This document shows positions 49,095-56,748 of a stretch of 64,000 nt of DNA, piece by piece. The notes under the pieces are model-generated. The model did no database searches, had not been told where the DNA came from, and was given only the letters and a program-made list of their open reading frames with translations. The DNA is from a bacterium. Its GTDB lineage: Bacteria; Desulfobacterota; Binatia; DP-6. The stretch lies in the NCBI GenBank assembly GCA_026129405.1, contig JAHCID010000003.1, forward strand, positions 520,001 to 584,000. The letters are read 5' to 3'. Position 1 is the stretch's first letter; each line of letters opens with the position of its first letter. The position numbers and the translations under genes were made by a program.

Positions 49095-49127
49095 GCTCCT
49101 GTGCCGCGGCCCGCCGGCGGCGCTCAG
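49091..49127. terminator. Possible bidirectional hairpin between uvrA and the esterase gene
   Basis: CTGAGC (49091-49096) and GCTCAG (49122-49127) flank a GC-rich interior that can also fold. It covers both convergent stop codons. There is no T-tract. Confidence 0.3.
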
Positions 49128-50032
49128 CAGAGCTGGCGGACGGCCTCCACGACCGGTGCCCACCCGGCCGTTTCGGGCTCGATCAGCTCGAAGTGTCCGA
49201 CGCCGTCGAGCGACACCAACGAGGCCTGATCGCCGCGGGCAACGGCGACGGCCTGGTAGTCGAGGCTCATCTGGGCAGGCACCACGCGGTCGTTCCGACC
49301 GTGCAGCAGGACCTGCGGCACGCCGAGCGGCAGCAGCGCGGCGGGCGACGCGGTGTCGTAGCGCTGCGGGACCTCGTCGGGCCTGCCGCCCAACAGCTTG
49401 CCGACGACGTCGAACCCCAGGTCCCACGCCTGTCGCAGGTCGACGAGACCGGCGAGCGACACGGCCCCCTGTACCCGGATGGCGCGGCGATCGCGCAGCT
49501 CACCTTCGCGGATCCAGCGGCGCCCGGCCCCCCACAGCGCGAGTTGGCCGCCGGCCGAGTGCCCGAGGGTGACGAGGCGGCGGAGGTCGATGGGCTGACG
49601 CCGCGCCATCGCGCGCAGCTGGTCGAGCCCGGCGCCGACGTCGAGGAACGTGCCGGGCCATCCTCCCCCCGGATCGCCGAGGCAGCGGTACTCGAGGTTC
49701 CAGGTGGCATACCCCTGGTAGGTGAGCGCCTCGCACGCGGCGGTCATGACGTCGAGCCCCTGCGCCGACGACCAGAAGCCGCCGTGGATCACGACGACCA
49801 CGGGCGCGCGGGTGCCGCGGGTGGAGGGAAGGCGCAGATCCCCGAACTGCTGCGGCTGCTTGCCGTAGGCGATGCGCTCGAACGGCAGCGTCGCGCTGAT
49901 CGGCTTCGGAGGCTCCTGGGGCGGGGGCGATGGGTTCGCGGTCGCGCGGGCGCCCGGACGACACCCTCCGAGCAGCGCCAGCCCGGCGCCGCCGGCCGCG
50001 CCCCGCAGCAAGGCGCGTCTGGTCAGATGCAC
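49124..50032 (-). CDS. Tat-exported lipoprotein, alpha/beta-hydrolase (BD-FAE/kynurenine formamidase-like)
   Basis: A 302-residue esterase-like protein. The N-terminus HLTRRALLRGAAGGAGLALL has the twin-Arg motif followed by lipobox LLGGC, so it should be exported folded and lipidated. The hydrolase domain shows VVVIHGGFWSS (oxyanion loop), LGHSAGGQLALWGAG (nucleophile Ser), LLHGRNDRVVP (acid) and DGVGHFELI (His), a complete triad. The substrate is unknown. The GTG at 50032 is chosen because a 17-bp-spaced promoter ends 9 bp upstream; the longer frame lacks sense. It converges on uvrA. Confidence 0.86.
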   Translation of the reverse strand: MHLTRRALLRGAAGGAGLALLGGCRPGARATANPSPPPQEPPKPISATLPFERIAYGKQPQQFGDLRLPSTRGTRAPVVVVIHGGFWSSAQGLDVMTAACEALTYQGYATWNLEYRCLGDPGGGWPGTFLDVGAGLDQLRAMARRQPIDLRRLVTLGHSAGGQLALWGAGRRWIREGELRDRRAIRVQGAVSLAGLVDLRQAWDLGFDVVGKLLGGRPDEVPQRYDTASPAALLPLGVPQVLLHGRNDRVVPAQMSLDYQAVAVARGDQASLVSLDGVGHFELIEPETAGWAPVVEAVRQLC

Positions 50033-50041
50033 GGCCGCCGG

Positions 50042-50070
50042 TGATAAGCCAGGGAGACGGGTAGCCGCAA
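50042..50070 (-). promoter_or_regulatory. Promoter of the Tat lipoprotein esterase
   Basis: On the minus strand, TTGCGG (50070-50065), 17 bp, TTATCA (50047-50042), 9 bp to the GTG at 50032. It lies within the 453-bp intergenic region 50033-50485. Between 50071 and 50350 that region shows nothing I can name. Confidence 0.5.
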
Positions 50071-50350
50071 CTCGCAGAGCGCAAACTCGACGGCTCGCGT
50101 CGCATCCCGGATTCCAGAAGCCGTGCATCGGCGCACGCCCATCGGCAGAGGCGTCCGCTCCACGGACACTGCGGCCCGATGAACGGGCCGTGGCTCAGTC
50201 GCCTTTCGCTTCGAACGCCGATTCACCGACGGAATCGTTCGCGTTCTACCTGGCCGACGCGCATGCGACGCGCACGTTCTCCGGGTTGCGCCCGGGCTCG
50301 GGCAGTGCGGCCCTCCTGGTGACGTTCTATACAACCATCCACCGTTTCCC

Positions 50351-50379
50351 TTGCGTTCATGCACGAAGGCCGCGATGAT
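50351..50379 (+). promoter_or_regulatory. Promoter of the DUF4215/poly-Thr protein gene
   Basis: TTGCGT (50351-50356), 17 bp, GATGAT (50374-50379). It implies a leader of about 100 nt, unusually long for this window. Confidence 0.45.
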
Positions 50380-50409
50380 GCCGCGCCCGCTCCGTCCGAA
50401 AACCCCCGT

Positions 50410-50426
50410 GGGAACATGAAGTTCCC
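50410..50426 (+). promoter_or_regulatory. Leader hairpin upstream of the DUF4215/poly-Thr protein
   Basis: GGGAAC, loop ATGAA, GTTCCC: a perfect 6-bp stem in the leader, 60 bp ahead of the start codon. It may protect the message or control translation; no known riboswitch is recognised. Confidence 0.35.
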
Positions 50427-50485
50427 CGGGCATGTCGATTGCTCCGGCCGGCAGCGTGCGGATTTTTCTCCGGAAGGGGCCTCTC

Positions 50486-53149
50486 ATGCGGATCCAGCGG
50501 ACTCTCCTGCCTTCGCTCGCGGCGGCGATCATGCTGCTGTCGCCGGCGCTGGCAGCGGCGCAGAGCACGAGCATTGCGGACTACGTGCTGCTTGCGCGGA
50601 CGTCGCTACGCGCAAAGGCGCTCAAGTTGCTCTCGGGCGACGCTGCCGTCACCGCGGGAACGCTGATAACCCGCAACGAGCTCGCCGCAGCGAACTCCAC
50701 CATCGCCGGCCCCGCGGTGAGGATGGACAAGAAGTCGAAGTGCGCCGCGCTGTACGCGAACACCGCCATGGGAGCCGGCGCCAACTGCGGCCCGGCGCAG
50801 GCCTTCAGCGCGCCCTTCGCCGATCTCGCCACGGCCTGCGACTTCCCCCCGTCGTTCCCGGCCTGCAACCCGGGCGCGCCGGTGGTCGTATTGAACGGGA
50901 AGACGACGGTGCTGCCTCCCGGCGTGTACGGCGAGCTCCAGGTGGCGGGCGGCTCGGGTGGCCCGGCCATCGTCGAGCTGAACGGGACCTACACGTTCTG
51001 CGGCGTGCGCGTGGCGCGCAACGGCGTCATCCGTTTCGCGGGCCCCTCGACGATGAACGTCAGGGACTCGCTGCTCCTCAGCACGTCCGCGGATCTGGTG
51101 CCGAAGTCGCCCGCGGTCGCGGCCCAGGACGTGCACGTCTTCGTCCGCGGCCGCAGCGTGCGCTTCTCGCGCCTCGCTCAGGTCGGTGCGCTCGTCTGTG
51201 CTCCGGAAGCGCGTCTGAGCGCCGGCAGCGGTGCCACCCTCGAGGGCCGCTTCGTCGCCGACTCGATCCGCCTGCGACAGAACAAGGTCGCCACCTCGGG
51301 AACGTCTGCGACGACCACGACCACCACGATCGCCACGACCACCACCACGACCACCACGATCGCGACGACCACCACGACGACCACGTCGTCGACGACCTCC
51401 ACCCTCCCCGGCTCGGTCTGCGGCAACGGCATCCTCGAAGTCGGTGAGGAATGCGATACAAACGACTTCGGCAGCGCCACCTGTCCCGGCGGCTCCGTCG
51501 CCGGCGCCCTCCTCACCTGCACCGAGGGCTGCACCATCGACTTCTCGGGCTGCCCGGCGGTGACGACCACCACCACGATCGCGCCGAGCACGACGACCAC
51601 GACGATCGACCCGGAGTCGACGACCACGACCACGACGCTGCCGGACGAGACCACGACGACGACCACGCAGGTCGAGCCCACGACCACGACCACCACGCTC
51701 GAGCCGCCCCCGACCACGACGACGACGCTCCAGCCGGTCTGCGGCAACGGCGTTCTCGAGGCCGGTGAGGAATGCGACACCGACGACTTCGGCAGCGCCA
51801 CCTGTCCCGGCGGCTCCGTCGCCGGCGCCCTCCTCACCTGCACGGAGGGCTGCACCATCGACTTCTCGGGCTGCCCGGGCGTGACGACCACCACGCTCGA
51901 CCAGGGCACCACCACCACGACCACCACGCTGCCGGACGAGACCACGACGACCACCGTCACGCCGTCGACGACGACCACCACCACGGTGCCGACGAGCTGC
52001 GGCAACGGCGTCATCGATCAGGGTGAGGAGTGCGACGGGACCGAGTTCGGCGACGCCGCCTGCCCCGGGAGCTCGGTGGCGGGCGCGTTCCTCACCTGCA
52101 CGGGTAGCTGCACGATCGATTTCAGCGGATGCCCGGGGGCGTCGACGACCACGACGACGCTCGAGACCACCACGACCACGCTGGCCACGACCACGACGAC
52201 GACCACGCTCAGCCCCGGCTCGACCACCACGACGACGATCCCGGGCACCTGCGGGGACGGCACCGTCGATCCGGGTGAGCAGTGCGACGACGGCAACACC
52301 ACGCCGTGCGACGGCTGCTCCGCGACCTGCCAGATCGAGGAGGTCGGCAACGGCGTCGTCGAATGCGACGAGGAGTGCGACGACGGCAACACCGTCGACT
52401 GCGACGGCTGCAGCAGCACGGGCACCATCGAGGGCTGCGGCAACAACGTCGCCGAGTGCGGCGAGGTGTGCGACGGCACCGACCTGAACGGCGGGACCTG
52501 CCCCGGGTCGCCGACCGGCGCCCTCCTCTGCAACGAGGACTGCTCGGGCTTCGACACCTCGCGGTGCACCTCGATCGGCGAAGAGGACTGCACGAACTGC
52601 ATCGACGACAACGGCGACGGCCTCGTCGACTTCGAGGACCCGCAGTGCTGCTCGGCGCCGAACGCCTTCATCAGCACCGTCCGCAAGGGCAAGCTGAAGC
52701 CGCGCAAGAACGGCCGCAGCTTCCTCCGCCTGCGCGAGGTGCTCGATCAGAGCGGTGGCCTGCAGCTGAAGCCCATGAGCGAGCAGGTGACGCTCCAGAT
52801 CCGGCAGGGCGACAATCAGCTGCTCTGCGCCCGCGTTCCTGCTGGACTGCTCATGAAGAAGGGGAAGTGGTGGAAGTTCTGGGCGAAGCGCAGCGCGAAG
52901 AAGCAGATCGTCCAGACCCAGGCCCAGGGCATCCAGGACATGGCGATCCGCATCCGGAAGAATGGCAAGGTACGCTTCAAAGCGTTCGGCCGCCGCGTGA
53001 TGATGACGACGCCGCCCTCGGGCAATCTCGAGATCACGGTCGGCTTCACCGACCCGACGATCGGCAACGCCTCGAACCGCTGCTCGCGGGTAACCCAGCC
53101 GTTCGTGAACAAGGGCACCAAGGGCGCGATCAAAGCCGTGCGCCCCTGA
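50486..53149 (+). CDS. Secreted DUF4215-type repeat protein with poly-threonine linkers
   Basis: An 887-residue exported protein. The signal peptide (RIQRTLLPSLAAAIMLLSPA, cut near AAAQ) is followed by a roughly 250-residue beta-rich domain (LPPGVYGELQVAGGSGGPAI). Mucin-like linkers of Thr with sparse Pro/Ala/Leu then alternate with Cys-rich repeats. The repeats start CGNGxxxxGEECD (about residues 311, 418, 506, 591), plus DUF4215-like GEQCDDGNTTPCDGCSATCQ. Next comes NCIDDNGDGLVDFEDPQCC, a Ca-loop-like motif, and a basic beta-rich C-terminal domain of about 150 residues. No sortase or membrane anchor is visible. GGAAGGGG precedes the ATG. Similar proteins occur in Myxococcota/Binatota-type genomes. 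Function unknown; adhesin or surface-layer role is plausible. Confidence 0.85.
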   Translation: MRIQRTLLPSLAAAIMLLSPALAAAQSTSIADYVLLARTSLRAKALKLLSGDAAVTAGTLITRNELAAANSTIAGPAVRMDKKSKCAALYANTAMGAGANCGPAQAFSAPFADLATACDFPPSFPACNPGAPVVVLNGKTTVLPPGVYGELQVAGGSGGPAIVELNGTYTFCGVRVARNGVIRFAGPSTMNVRDSLLLSTSADLVPKSPAVAAQDVHVFVRGRSVRFSRLAQVGALVCAPEARLSAGSGATLEGRFVADSIRLRQNKVATSGTSATTTTTTIATTTTTTTTIATTTTTTTSSTTSTLPGSVCGNGILEVGEECDTNDFGSATCPGGSVAGALLTCTEGCTIDFSGCPAVTTTTTIAPSTTTTTIDPESTTTTTTLPDETTTTTTQVEPTTTTTTLEPPPTTTTTLQPVCGNGVLEAGEECDTDDFGSATCPGGSVAGALLTCTEGCTIDFSGCPGVTTTTLDQGTTTTTTTLPDETTTTTVTPSTTTTTTVPTSCGNGVIDQGEECDGTEFGDAACPGSSVAGAFLTCTGSCTIDFSGCPGASTTTTTLETTTTTLATTTTTTTLSPGSTTTTTIPGTCGDGTVDPGEQCDDGNTTPCDGCSATCQIEEVGNGVVECDEECDDGNTVDCDGCSSTGTIEGCGNNVAECGEVCDGTDLNGGTCPGSPTGALLCNEDCSGFDTSRCTSIGEEDCTNCIDDNGDGLVDFEDPQCCSAPNAFISTVRKGKLKPRKNGRSFLRLREVLDQSGGLQLKPMSEQVTLQIRQGDNQLLCARVPAGLLMKKGKWWKFWAKRSAKKQIVQTQAQGIQDMAIRIRKNGKVRFKAFGRRVMMTTPPSGNLEITVGFTDPTIGNASNRCSRVTQPFVNKGTKGAIKAVRP
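51416..51568 (+). repeat. Near-identical 153-bp coding repeat, copy 1
   Basis: Encodes one Cys-rich unit (VCGNGILEVGEECD onwards). It matches 51737-51889 with only scattered differences, mostly in the first third. A more diverged third copy lies near 51998-52138. Confidence 0.8.
51737..51889 (+). repeat. Near-identical 153-bp coding repeat, copy 2
   Basis: Second copy of the Cys-rich unit. The middle and end of the unit, from the codons for DFGSATCPGG to SGCPG, are almost base-for-base the same as copy 1, which points to recent internal duplication or gene conversion. Confidence 0.8.
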
Positions 53150-53161
53150 GAACCTCGTCGA

Positions 53162-54001
53162 TCACCGGGCTCGCGGGCCGAGTCGGCCCGCGAGCACCGG
53201 CGCTCCCATCCGATCCCGCACGACCTGCACCGACAGGCGTGCGGGATCGCCGTTCAGGGGCACGGTGACGCGAGCCTGACCGCCCGCCCCGCGTACGAGG
53301 GGAACCGAAGCGCGCGTCTGCCCGGCCTCGTCGCGCAGCTCCACGCGATAGCCTTCCCCGTCAGGCAGCGGCGGGAGGGCCAGCGCGAAGACGAGCAGGC
53401 GATCGCCGCCGACCCGCCAGACACCATGGCCGCGCACGTCACGGTACGGCGGCACGGGCTCGAGGGCCGCGATCCGCGCGTCCGGTGCGGCCAGCGCCCG
53501 CCCCGCCTCGGTCGCGATCCGGTCTCCCGGGAGTGCCTCGGACCGCGCACGGGGTGGCGCGGCCGTCGCCTCGGTGGGGCGCGTCCGACCGGCCAGCAGC
53601 TCGGCCTCGAGCTGCGCAGCCCGCGCGGCGAGAGCCGCGTGCTGCACGCGCGTCGCCGCCGCGTCGGCGCGGGTGCCGGCCAGCTCGGCCTCGACTCGTA
53701 CCAGGCGCACCACCAGCGCATCGAAGCGAGCTCGTTCCTCCTGCGCCGCCTCGCCTGCGTGACGCACTGCCCACGCACCGCCTCCCAGGGCTGCCAGCAC
53801 GGCGGCGCCGGCAGCCGCCCGGCGCAGCCGGGTGCTCGAGCCGCCGGCCGCGGCGGCGACGCGCCCCGAGCGTCCGAACGCGAGGCGCAGGCACTCGGCG
53901 CATCCGCTGGCCAGATGCCGCCGGATGACCTCGACGTCCTCCGGACACAGCCGCCCCGTGACATACGCGGGCAGCCGCTCCCGGAGCACGTCGTGGGTCA
54001 C
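53162..54001 (-). CDS. Anti-sigma-factor-like protein with zinc-finger and membrane helix
   Basis: A 279-residue protein. The N-terminal zf-HC2-like module has the ligands in RRHLASGCAECLRLAFGRSG (H-x3-C-x2-C). A membrane helix follows (RAAAGAAVLAALGGGAWAV, about residues 60-78), then a coiled coil (RFDALVVRLVRVEAELAGTR) and a C-terminal beta-rich domain (GEGYRVELRDEAGQTRASVP) resembling anti-sigma-K/RskA tails. The GTG at 54001 overlaps the malQ stop by 4 bp. No sigma factor gene is adjacent, so its partner would be encoded elsewhere. The coupling to malQ is unusual. Confidence 0.7.
   Translation of the reverse strand: MTHDVLRERLPAYVTGRLCPEDVEVIRRHLASGCAECLRLAFGRSGRVAAAAGGSSTRLRRAAAGAAVLAALGGGAWAVRHAGEAAQEERARFDALVVRLVRVEAELAGTRADAAATRVQHAALAARAAQLEAELLAGRTRPTEATAAPPRARSEALPGDRIATEAGRALAAPDARIAALEPVPPYRDVRGHGVWRVGGDRLLVFALALPPLPDGEGYRVELRDEAGQTRASVPLVRGAGGQARVTVPLNGDPARLSVQVVRDRMGAPVLAGRLGPRAR
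53169..53195. terminator. Perfect 11-bp inverted repeat between convergent genes
   Basis: GCTCGCGGGCC, loop GAGTC, GGCCCGCGAGC. It lies 20 bp after the DUF4215-protein stop and inside the last codons of the anti-sigma-like gene. The stem is strong but has no T-tract. Likely a terminator of the plus-strand gene. Confidence 0.45.
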
Positions 54002-55545
54002 GTCGGCGACCGCCGGTGCCGTTCGGCGAGCCGTCGCAGCCGCGCCGCGGTGGCCGCCGCGAGCTCGTCGGTGGGATCGTCGACCGCCCAGGGCATGCGA
54101 TAGCTCCAGTTCGTGTCCTGGACGGTCGAAGGAACGTTGATGCGCTCGCCGCCGCCGTACGCATCGGGCAGCGGCAACAGGACGAGCGCCGAGCGGCTGG
54201 CGTAGAGGACGTCCAGCAGCGCCTCGTGGATCGCCGGCGTAAACGCAGCGCCGCGACCATCGAGCCCGTGCAGTCCGGGGATCTGCGTCAGGGCCTCGCG
54301 CTCGTCGGGACTCAGCTCGTGCTCCCACCAGGTGCGCAGCGTCGAGGTGTCGTGGGTGCCGGACGTGCCGACGGAGCACACGGGCCACGCCGCGGGATCG
54401 CGGAAACGACCGTCGTCCCGCTCCCAGCGCAGGACGCGGAAGCCCGGCAGACCGAGGTCGTGCAGCGAGGCGCGCACGAAGTCGGGGATACTGCCAAGAT
54501 CCTCGACCAGGAGATCGGCGTCGCCGGCGACCTGCATCGCGAGCCGCAGCAGGTCCTCGCCCTGCGCCCGCTGGGCACCCTCGTCGTGGGGAACGAACCC
54601 CGGGGCGCCGTCGCGCGGGATCTCCCACAGGCGGTAGTAGCCGACGACGTGATCGATGCGCCCACCGTCGAACAGCTCGACGAGCCGTCGCACACGCGAC
54701 GCCCACCAGGCGTGCCCGCCCTCGGCCATGACGTCCCGCCGCATCGCCGGCAGCCCCCAGTCCTGGCCCTCCGGATCGAAGTAGTCGGGCGGCGCGCCGA
54801 CCGTGGCGTCGAGGCGGAACGCGCGCTGGTCTGCCCACACGTCGGCGCTGTCGGCCGCGACCATGAACGGCACGTCGCCTAGGAGGCGCACGCCCGCGGC
54901 CCGCGCCGCACCGCGGGCCGCCCCCCACTGCTCTTCGGCCACCCACTGCACCCAGGCCTGGAAGGCGACCGTCTGGTCGAGGCTCGTGCGCAGATCGGCG
55001 AGCGCGGTGGGGTCGGCGGCAGCGAGGCGCTCGGGCCAGGCCGTCCAGGCCGCCTCACCATGCGCCCCGCGCAGGGCGCGGTAGAGCGCATAGGGCTCGA
55101 GCCACTCGGCGTGGGCGACGCGAAACGCTGCGAAGGCCGCCGTCCGCGCAGCGTCTGCCCGGCGACCGAAGCGCTCGAACGCGAGGCGCAGGCCGGCCTG
55201 CTTGAGGGCGCGGACGCGCTCGTAGGCGATCGTCCCGGCGTCCCGCACCGCGGCGATCCCCGCTCGGAGCTCGGCCGGCAAGCCGTCGGCCATCTCGGGT
55301 AGCTGATCGACGGCCACATAGACGGGGTCGATGGCGAACGAGCTGAGGCCGCCGTACGGACTGCGCTCGCCCGGCGGCACCTCGAAGATGGGCAGCAGCT
55401 GCACGGCCGCGACGTGCGCCGACTCCATCCAGCGGATCAGACCGGGCAGGTCGCCGATGTCGCCCATCCCCCAGTCGCGTCCGCTACGCAGGCTGAACAG
55501 CGGCAATACGATGCCGGCATCGCGGCGCTCCGCAAACCCGTTCAC
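53998..55545 (-). CDS. malQ: 4-alpha-glucanotransferase (amylomaltase, GH77)
   Basis: A 515-residue GH77 enzyme. Motifs include AGIVLPLFSLRSGRDWGMGD at the start, SPYGGLSSFAIDPVYV, and GVRLLGDVPFMVAADSADVW. GGRIDHVVGYYRLWEIPRDG and LLVEDLGSIPDFVRASLHDL follow, with VGTSGTHDTSTLRTWWEHEL near the C-terminus. The catalytic nucleophile Asp lies in FDGGRIDHVVG and the acid/base Glu in VEDLG. It rearranges maltodextrins. The GTG at 55545 is chosen; a TTG at 55605 in frame is the -35 box. It is co-translated with the downstream anti-sigma-like gene. Confidence 0.94.
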   Translation of the reverse strand: MNGFAERRDAGIVLPLFSLRSGRDWGMGDIGDLPGLIRWMESAHVAAVQLLPIFEVPPGERSPYGGLSSFAIDPVYVAVDQLPEMADGLPAELRAGIAAVRDAGTIAYERVRALKQAGLRLAFERFGRRADAARTAAFAAFRVAHAEWLEPYALYRALRGAHGEAAWTAWPERLAAADPTALADLRTSLDQTVAFQAWVQWVAEEQWGAARGAARAAGVRLLGDVPFMVAADSADVWADQRAFRLDATVGAPPDYFDPEGQDWGLPAMRRDVMAEGGHAWWASRVRRLVELFDGGRIDHVVGYYRLWEIPRDGAPGFVPHDEGAQRAQGEDLLRLAMQVAGDADLLVEDLGSIPDFVRASLHDLGLPGFRVLRWERDDGRFRDPAAWPVCSVGTSGTHDTSTLRTWWEHELSPDEREALTQIPGLHGLDGRGAAFTPAIHEALLDVLYASRSALVLLPLPDAYGGGERINVPSTVQDTNWSYRMPWAVDDPTDELAAATAARLRRLAERHRRSPT

Positions 55546-55576
55546 CCGAACCCTCGTCCCCAGGTCATGTCCCCCC

Positions 55577-55605
55577 GAGGTAGCACGGGCACGGAAACGC
55601 CCCAA
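55577..55605 (-). promoter_or_regulatory. Promoter of malQ
   Basis: On the minus strand, TTGGGG (55605-55600), 17 bp, TACCTC (55582-55577). A short leader of about 25-30 nt precedes the GTG at 55545. The TTG of the -35 box could be mistaken for a start codon. Confidence 0.42.
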
Positions 55606-55663
55606 GCCGGAACGGAACGCGTCGCACGCTCGTAGGGGCCTGTCCCCGGCACGTCGGGCGCGC

Positions 55664-55669
55664 TAGCCT
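55664..55669 (+). promoter_or_regulatory. -10 element of the small lipoprotein gene
   Basis: TAGCCT ends 8 bp before the ATG at 55678. The -35 is weak. Leaderless layout. Confidence 0.35.
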
Positions 55670-55677
55670 TCGCACCG

Positions 55678-55902
55678 ATGATGCCGAAGCGCGCGTGGAT
55701 CGTGCTCGTCGCCGCGGCGCTACTGCCCGCCTGTCGGCTGGGAACCCTGCCCGCCGGACCGCTCGGGTGCGTCGCGCAGGACGCGGAGGACCACTCGGTG
55801 CGCTGCGCCGCGCTCGCCGACGCGTATCCCGGCGACGGCTGCACCTGCGTCGATGCCATCACCCGCGCGGCCTACCGTGGACGCGTGCAGCAGACGCAGT
55901 GA
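55678..55902 (+). CDS. Small lipoprotein, 74 residues
   Basis: The signal sequence PKRAWIVLVAAALLPAC ends in a good lipobox (LLPAC), giving a mature lipoprotein of about 55 residues. The mature part has four more cysteines (LGCVAQ, VRCAAL, DGCTCVD), which could form two disulfides. No family recognised. It is followed by the terminator shared with the tRNA gene. An ATG one codon downstream is equally possible. Confidence 0.65.
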   Translation: MMPKRAWIVLVAAALLPACRLGTLPAGPLGCVAQDAEDHSVRCAALADAYPGDGCTCVDAITRAAYRGRVQQTQ

Positions 55903-55943
55903 CGATCGACACCGCGCTGCTTGGCCCGCGAGGCCCAGAAACG

Positions 55944-55982
55944 AAAAACCGGTCCGCCCGACGTCCCTTGGGCAGGACCGGT
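55944..55982 (-). terminator. Intrinsic terminator of tRNA-Gly
   Basis: Read on the minus strand: ACCGGTCC then GCCC pair with GGGC then GGACCGGT, with one bulged base. The run TTTTT follows, then CGTTT. A textbook Rho-independent terminator 28 bp after the tRNA. Confidence 0.8.
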
Positions 55983-56010
55983 CCTTCACGACCGTGCTGA
56001 CGGTATCGAG

Positions 56011-56084
56011 AGCGGGTGACCGGGGTCGAACCGGCGACCTTGTGCTTGGCAAGCACACGCTCTAGCCAACTGAGCTACACCCGC
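56011..56084 (-). tRNA. tRNA-Gly(GCC)
   Basis: A complete cloverleaf. The acceptor stem is GCGGGTG/CACCCGC and the D-arm is GCTC-AGTTGGCTA-GAGC. The anticodon arm is TGTGC-TTGCCAA-GCACA with anticodon GCC, and the T-arm is GCCGG-TTCGACC-CCGGT. The discriminator is T and the CCA end is not encoded. It has its own promoter and terminator. Confidence 0.95.
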
Positions 56085-56095
56085 GCGAAGGACGG

Positions 56096-56124
56096 TTGAT
56101 ACCGGGGGGGCCCCAGGGAGTCAA
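56096..56124 (-). promoter_or_regulatory. Promoter of tRNA-Gly
   Basis: On the minus strand, TTGACT (56124-56119), 17 bp, TATCAA (56101-56096). Transcription would start about 5 bp before the mature tRNA. It confirms the consensus used elsewhere in the window. Confidence 0.65.
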
Positions 56125-56136
56125 CCGCGCGCGGGG

Positions 56137-56748
56137 TCAGTAGAGCGGGACGCGGCGCAGGACGCGAACATAGTAATCGACCGCCGACCAGACGGCGAGC
56201 ACGAGCGCGACCCAGAGGAGGACCATGCCGGCGGCGTGGAAGTCGACGCGCAGGCCGGTGCCCGGGATCGCGTACTCGTAATGCAGCAGCAGACCTTCCA
56301 GCGCGAACATCTGGAAGATCATCTTGTACTTGCCGAGTTCCTCGGCCGGCACGACGACGCCGCTGGCGGAGGCGAGGCTGCGCAGCCCAGTCACCGCCAG
56401 CTCGCGTAGCGCGATGACTGCCGCCATCCACGCCGGCACGCGGGGCTCCGGCGACATACCCGCCAGCATGATGAGCACGCCGACGACGATCAGCTTGTCC
56501 GCGAGCGGGTCGAGGAACTTGCCGAGGGCGGTGGTGATGCCGTTGCGGCGCGCGATCCAGCCGTCGAGGAAATCCGTGATGCAGGCGGTGAAGAAGATGA
56601 AGCCCGCGAGCGCGCTCGGACCGGGACCGGGCCAGAGCAAGACGACGATGACGATCGGGACGAGCGCGATGCGGAAGAGGCTCAGGAGATTCGGGAGCGT
56701 CGTGACCTGCGCTCCCCGCGCCGCGAGATCAACGACGGGCGTAGACAC
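56137..56748 (-). CDS. pgsA: CDP-diacylglycerol-glycerol-3-phosphate 3-phosphatidyltransferase
   Basis: A 203-residue membrane enzyme that makes phosphatidylglycerol phosphate. NLLSLFRIALVPIVIVVLLW near the N-terminus and the CDP-alcohol signature TDFLDGWIARRNGITTALGK followed by FLDPLADK are diagnostic of PgsA. LRELAVTGLRSLASASGVVV follows. The start is the GTG at 56748, giving 13 residues before TTLPNLL; the valine at that point is GTC and cannot start. It overlaps the transglycosylase gene by 20 bp and is co-transcribed with it. This is the second CDP-alcohol transferase in the window, distinct from the inositol-type one. Confidence 0.93.
   Translation of the reverse strand: MSTPVVDLAARGAQVTTLPNLLSLFRIALVPIVIVVLLWPGPGPSALAGFIFFTACITDFLDGWIARRNGITTALGKFLDPLADKLIVVGVLIMLAGMSPEPRVPAWMAAVIALRELAVTGLRSLASASGVVVPAEELGKYKMIFQMFALEGLLLHYEYAIPGTGLRVDFHAAGMVLLWVALVLAVWSAVDYYVRVLRRVPLY

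Noticed and set aside
50033-50350. Riboswitch (for example cyclic-di-GMP type) upstream of the surface protein
   Set aside because: I looked for the conserved GEMM-type sequence blocks and found none; the only clear structure is the 6-bp hairpin nearer the gene.
51300-52245. Dense short ACG/ACC repeats resembling a satellite or CRISPR-like array
   Set aside because: They are in frame, encode poly-threonine linkers and have no regular repeat-spacer structure.
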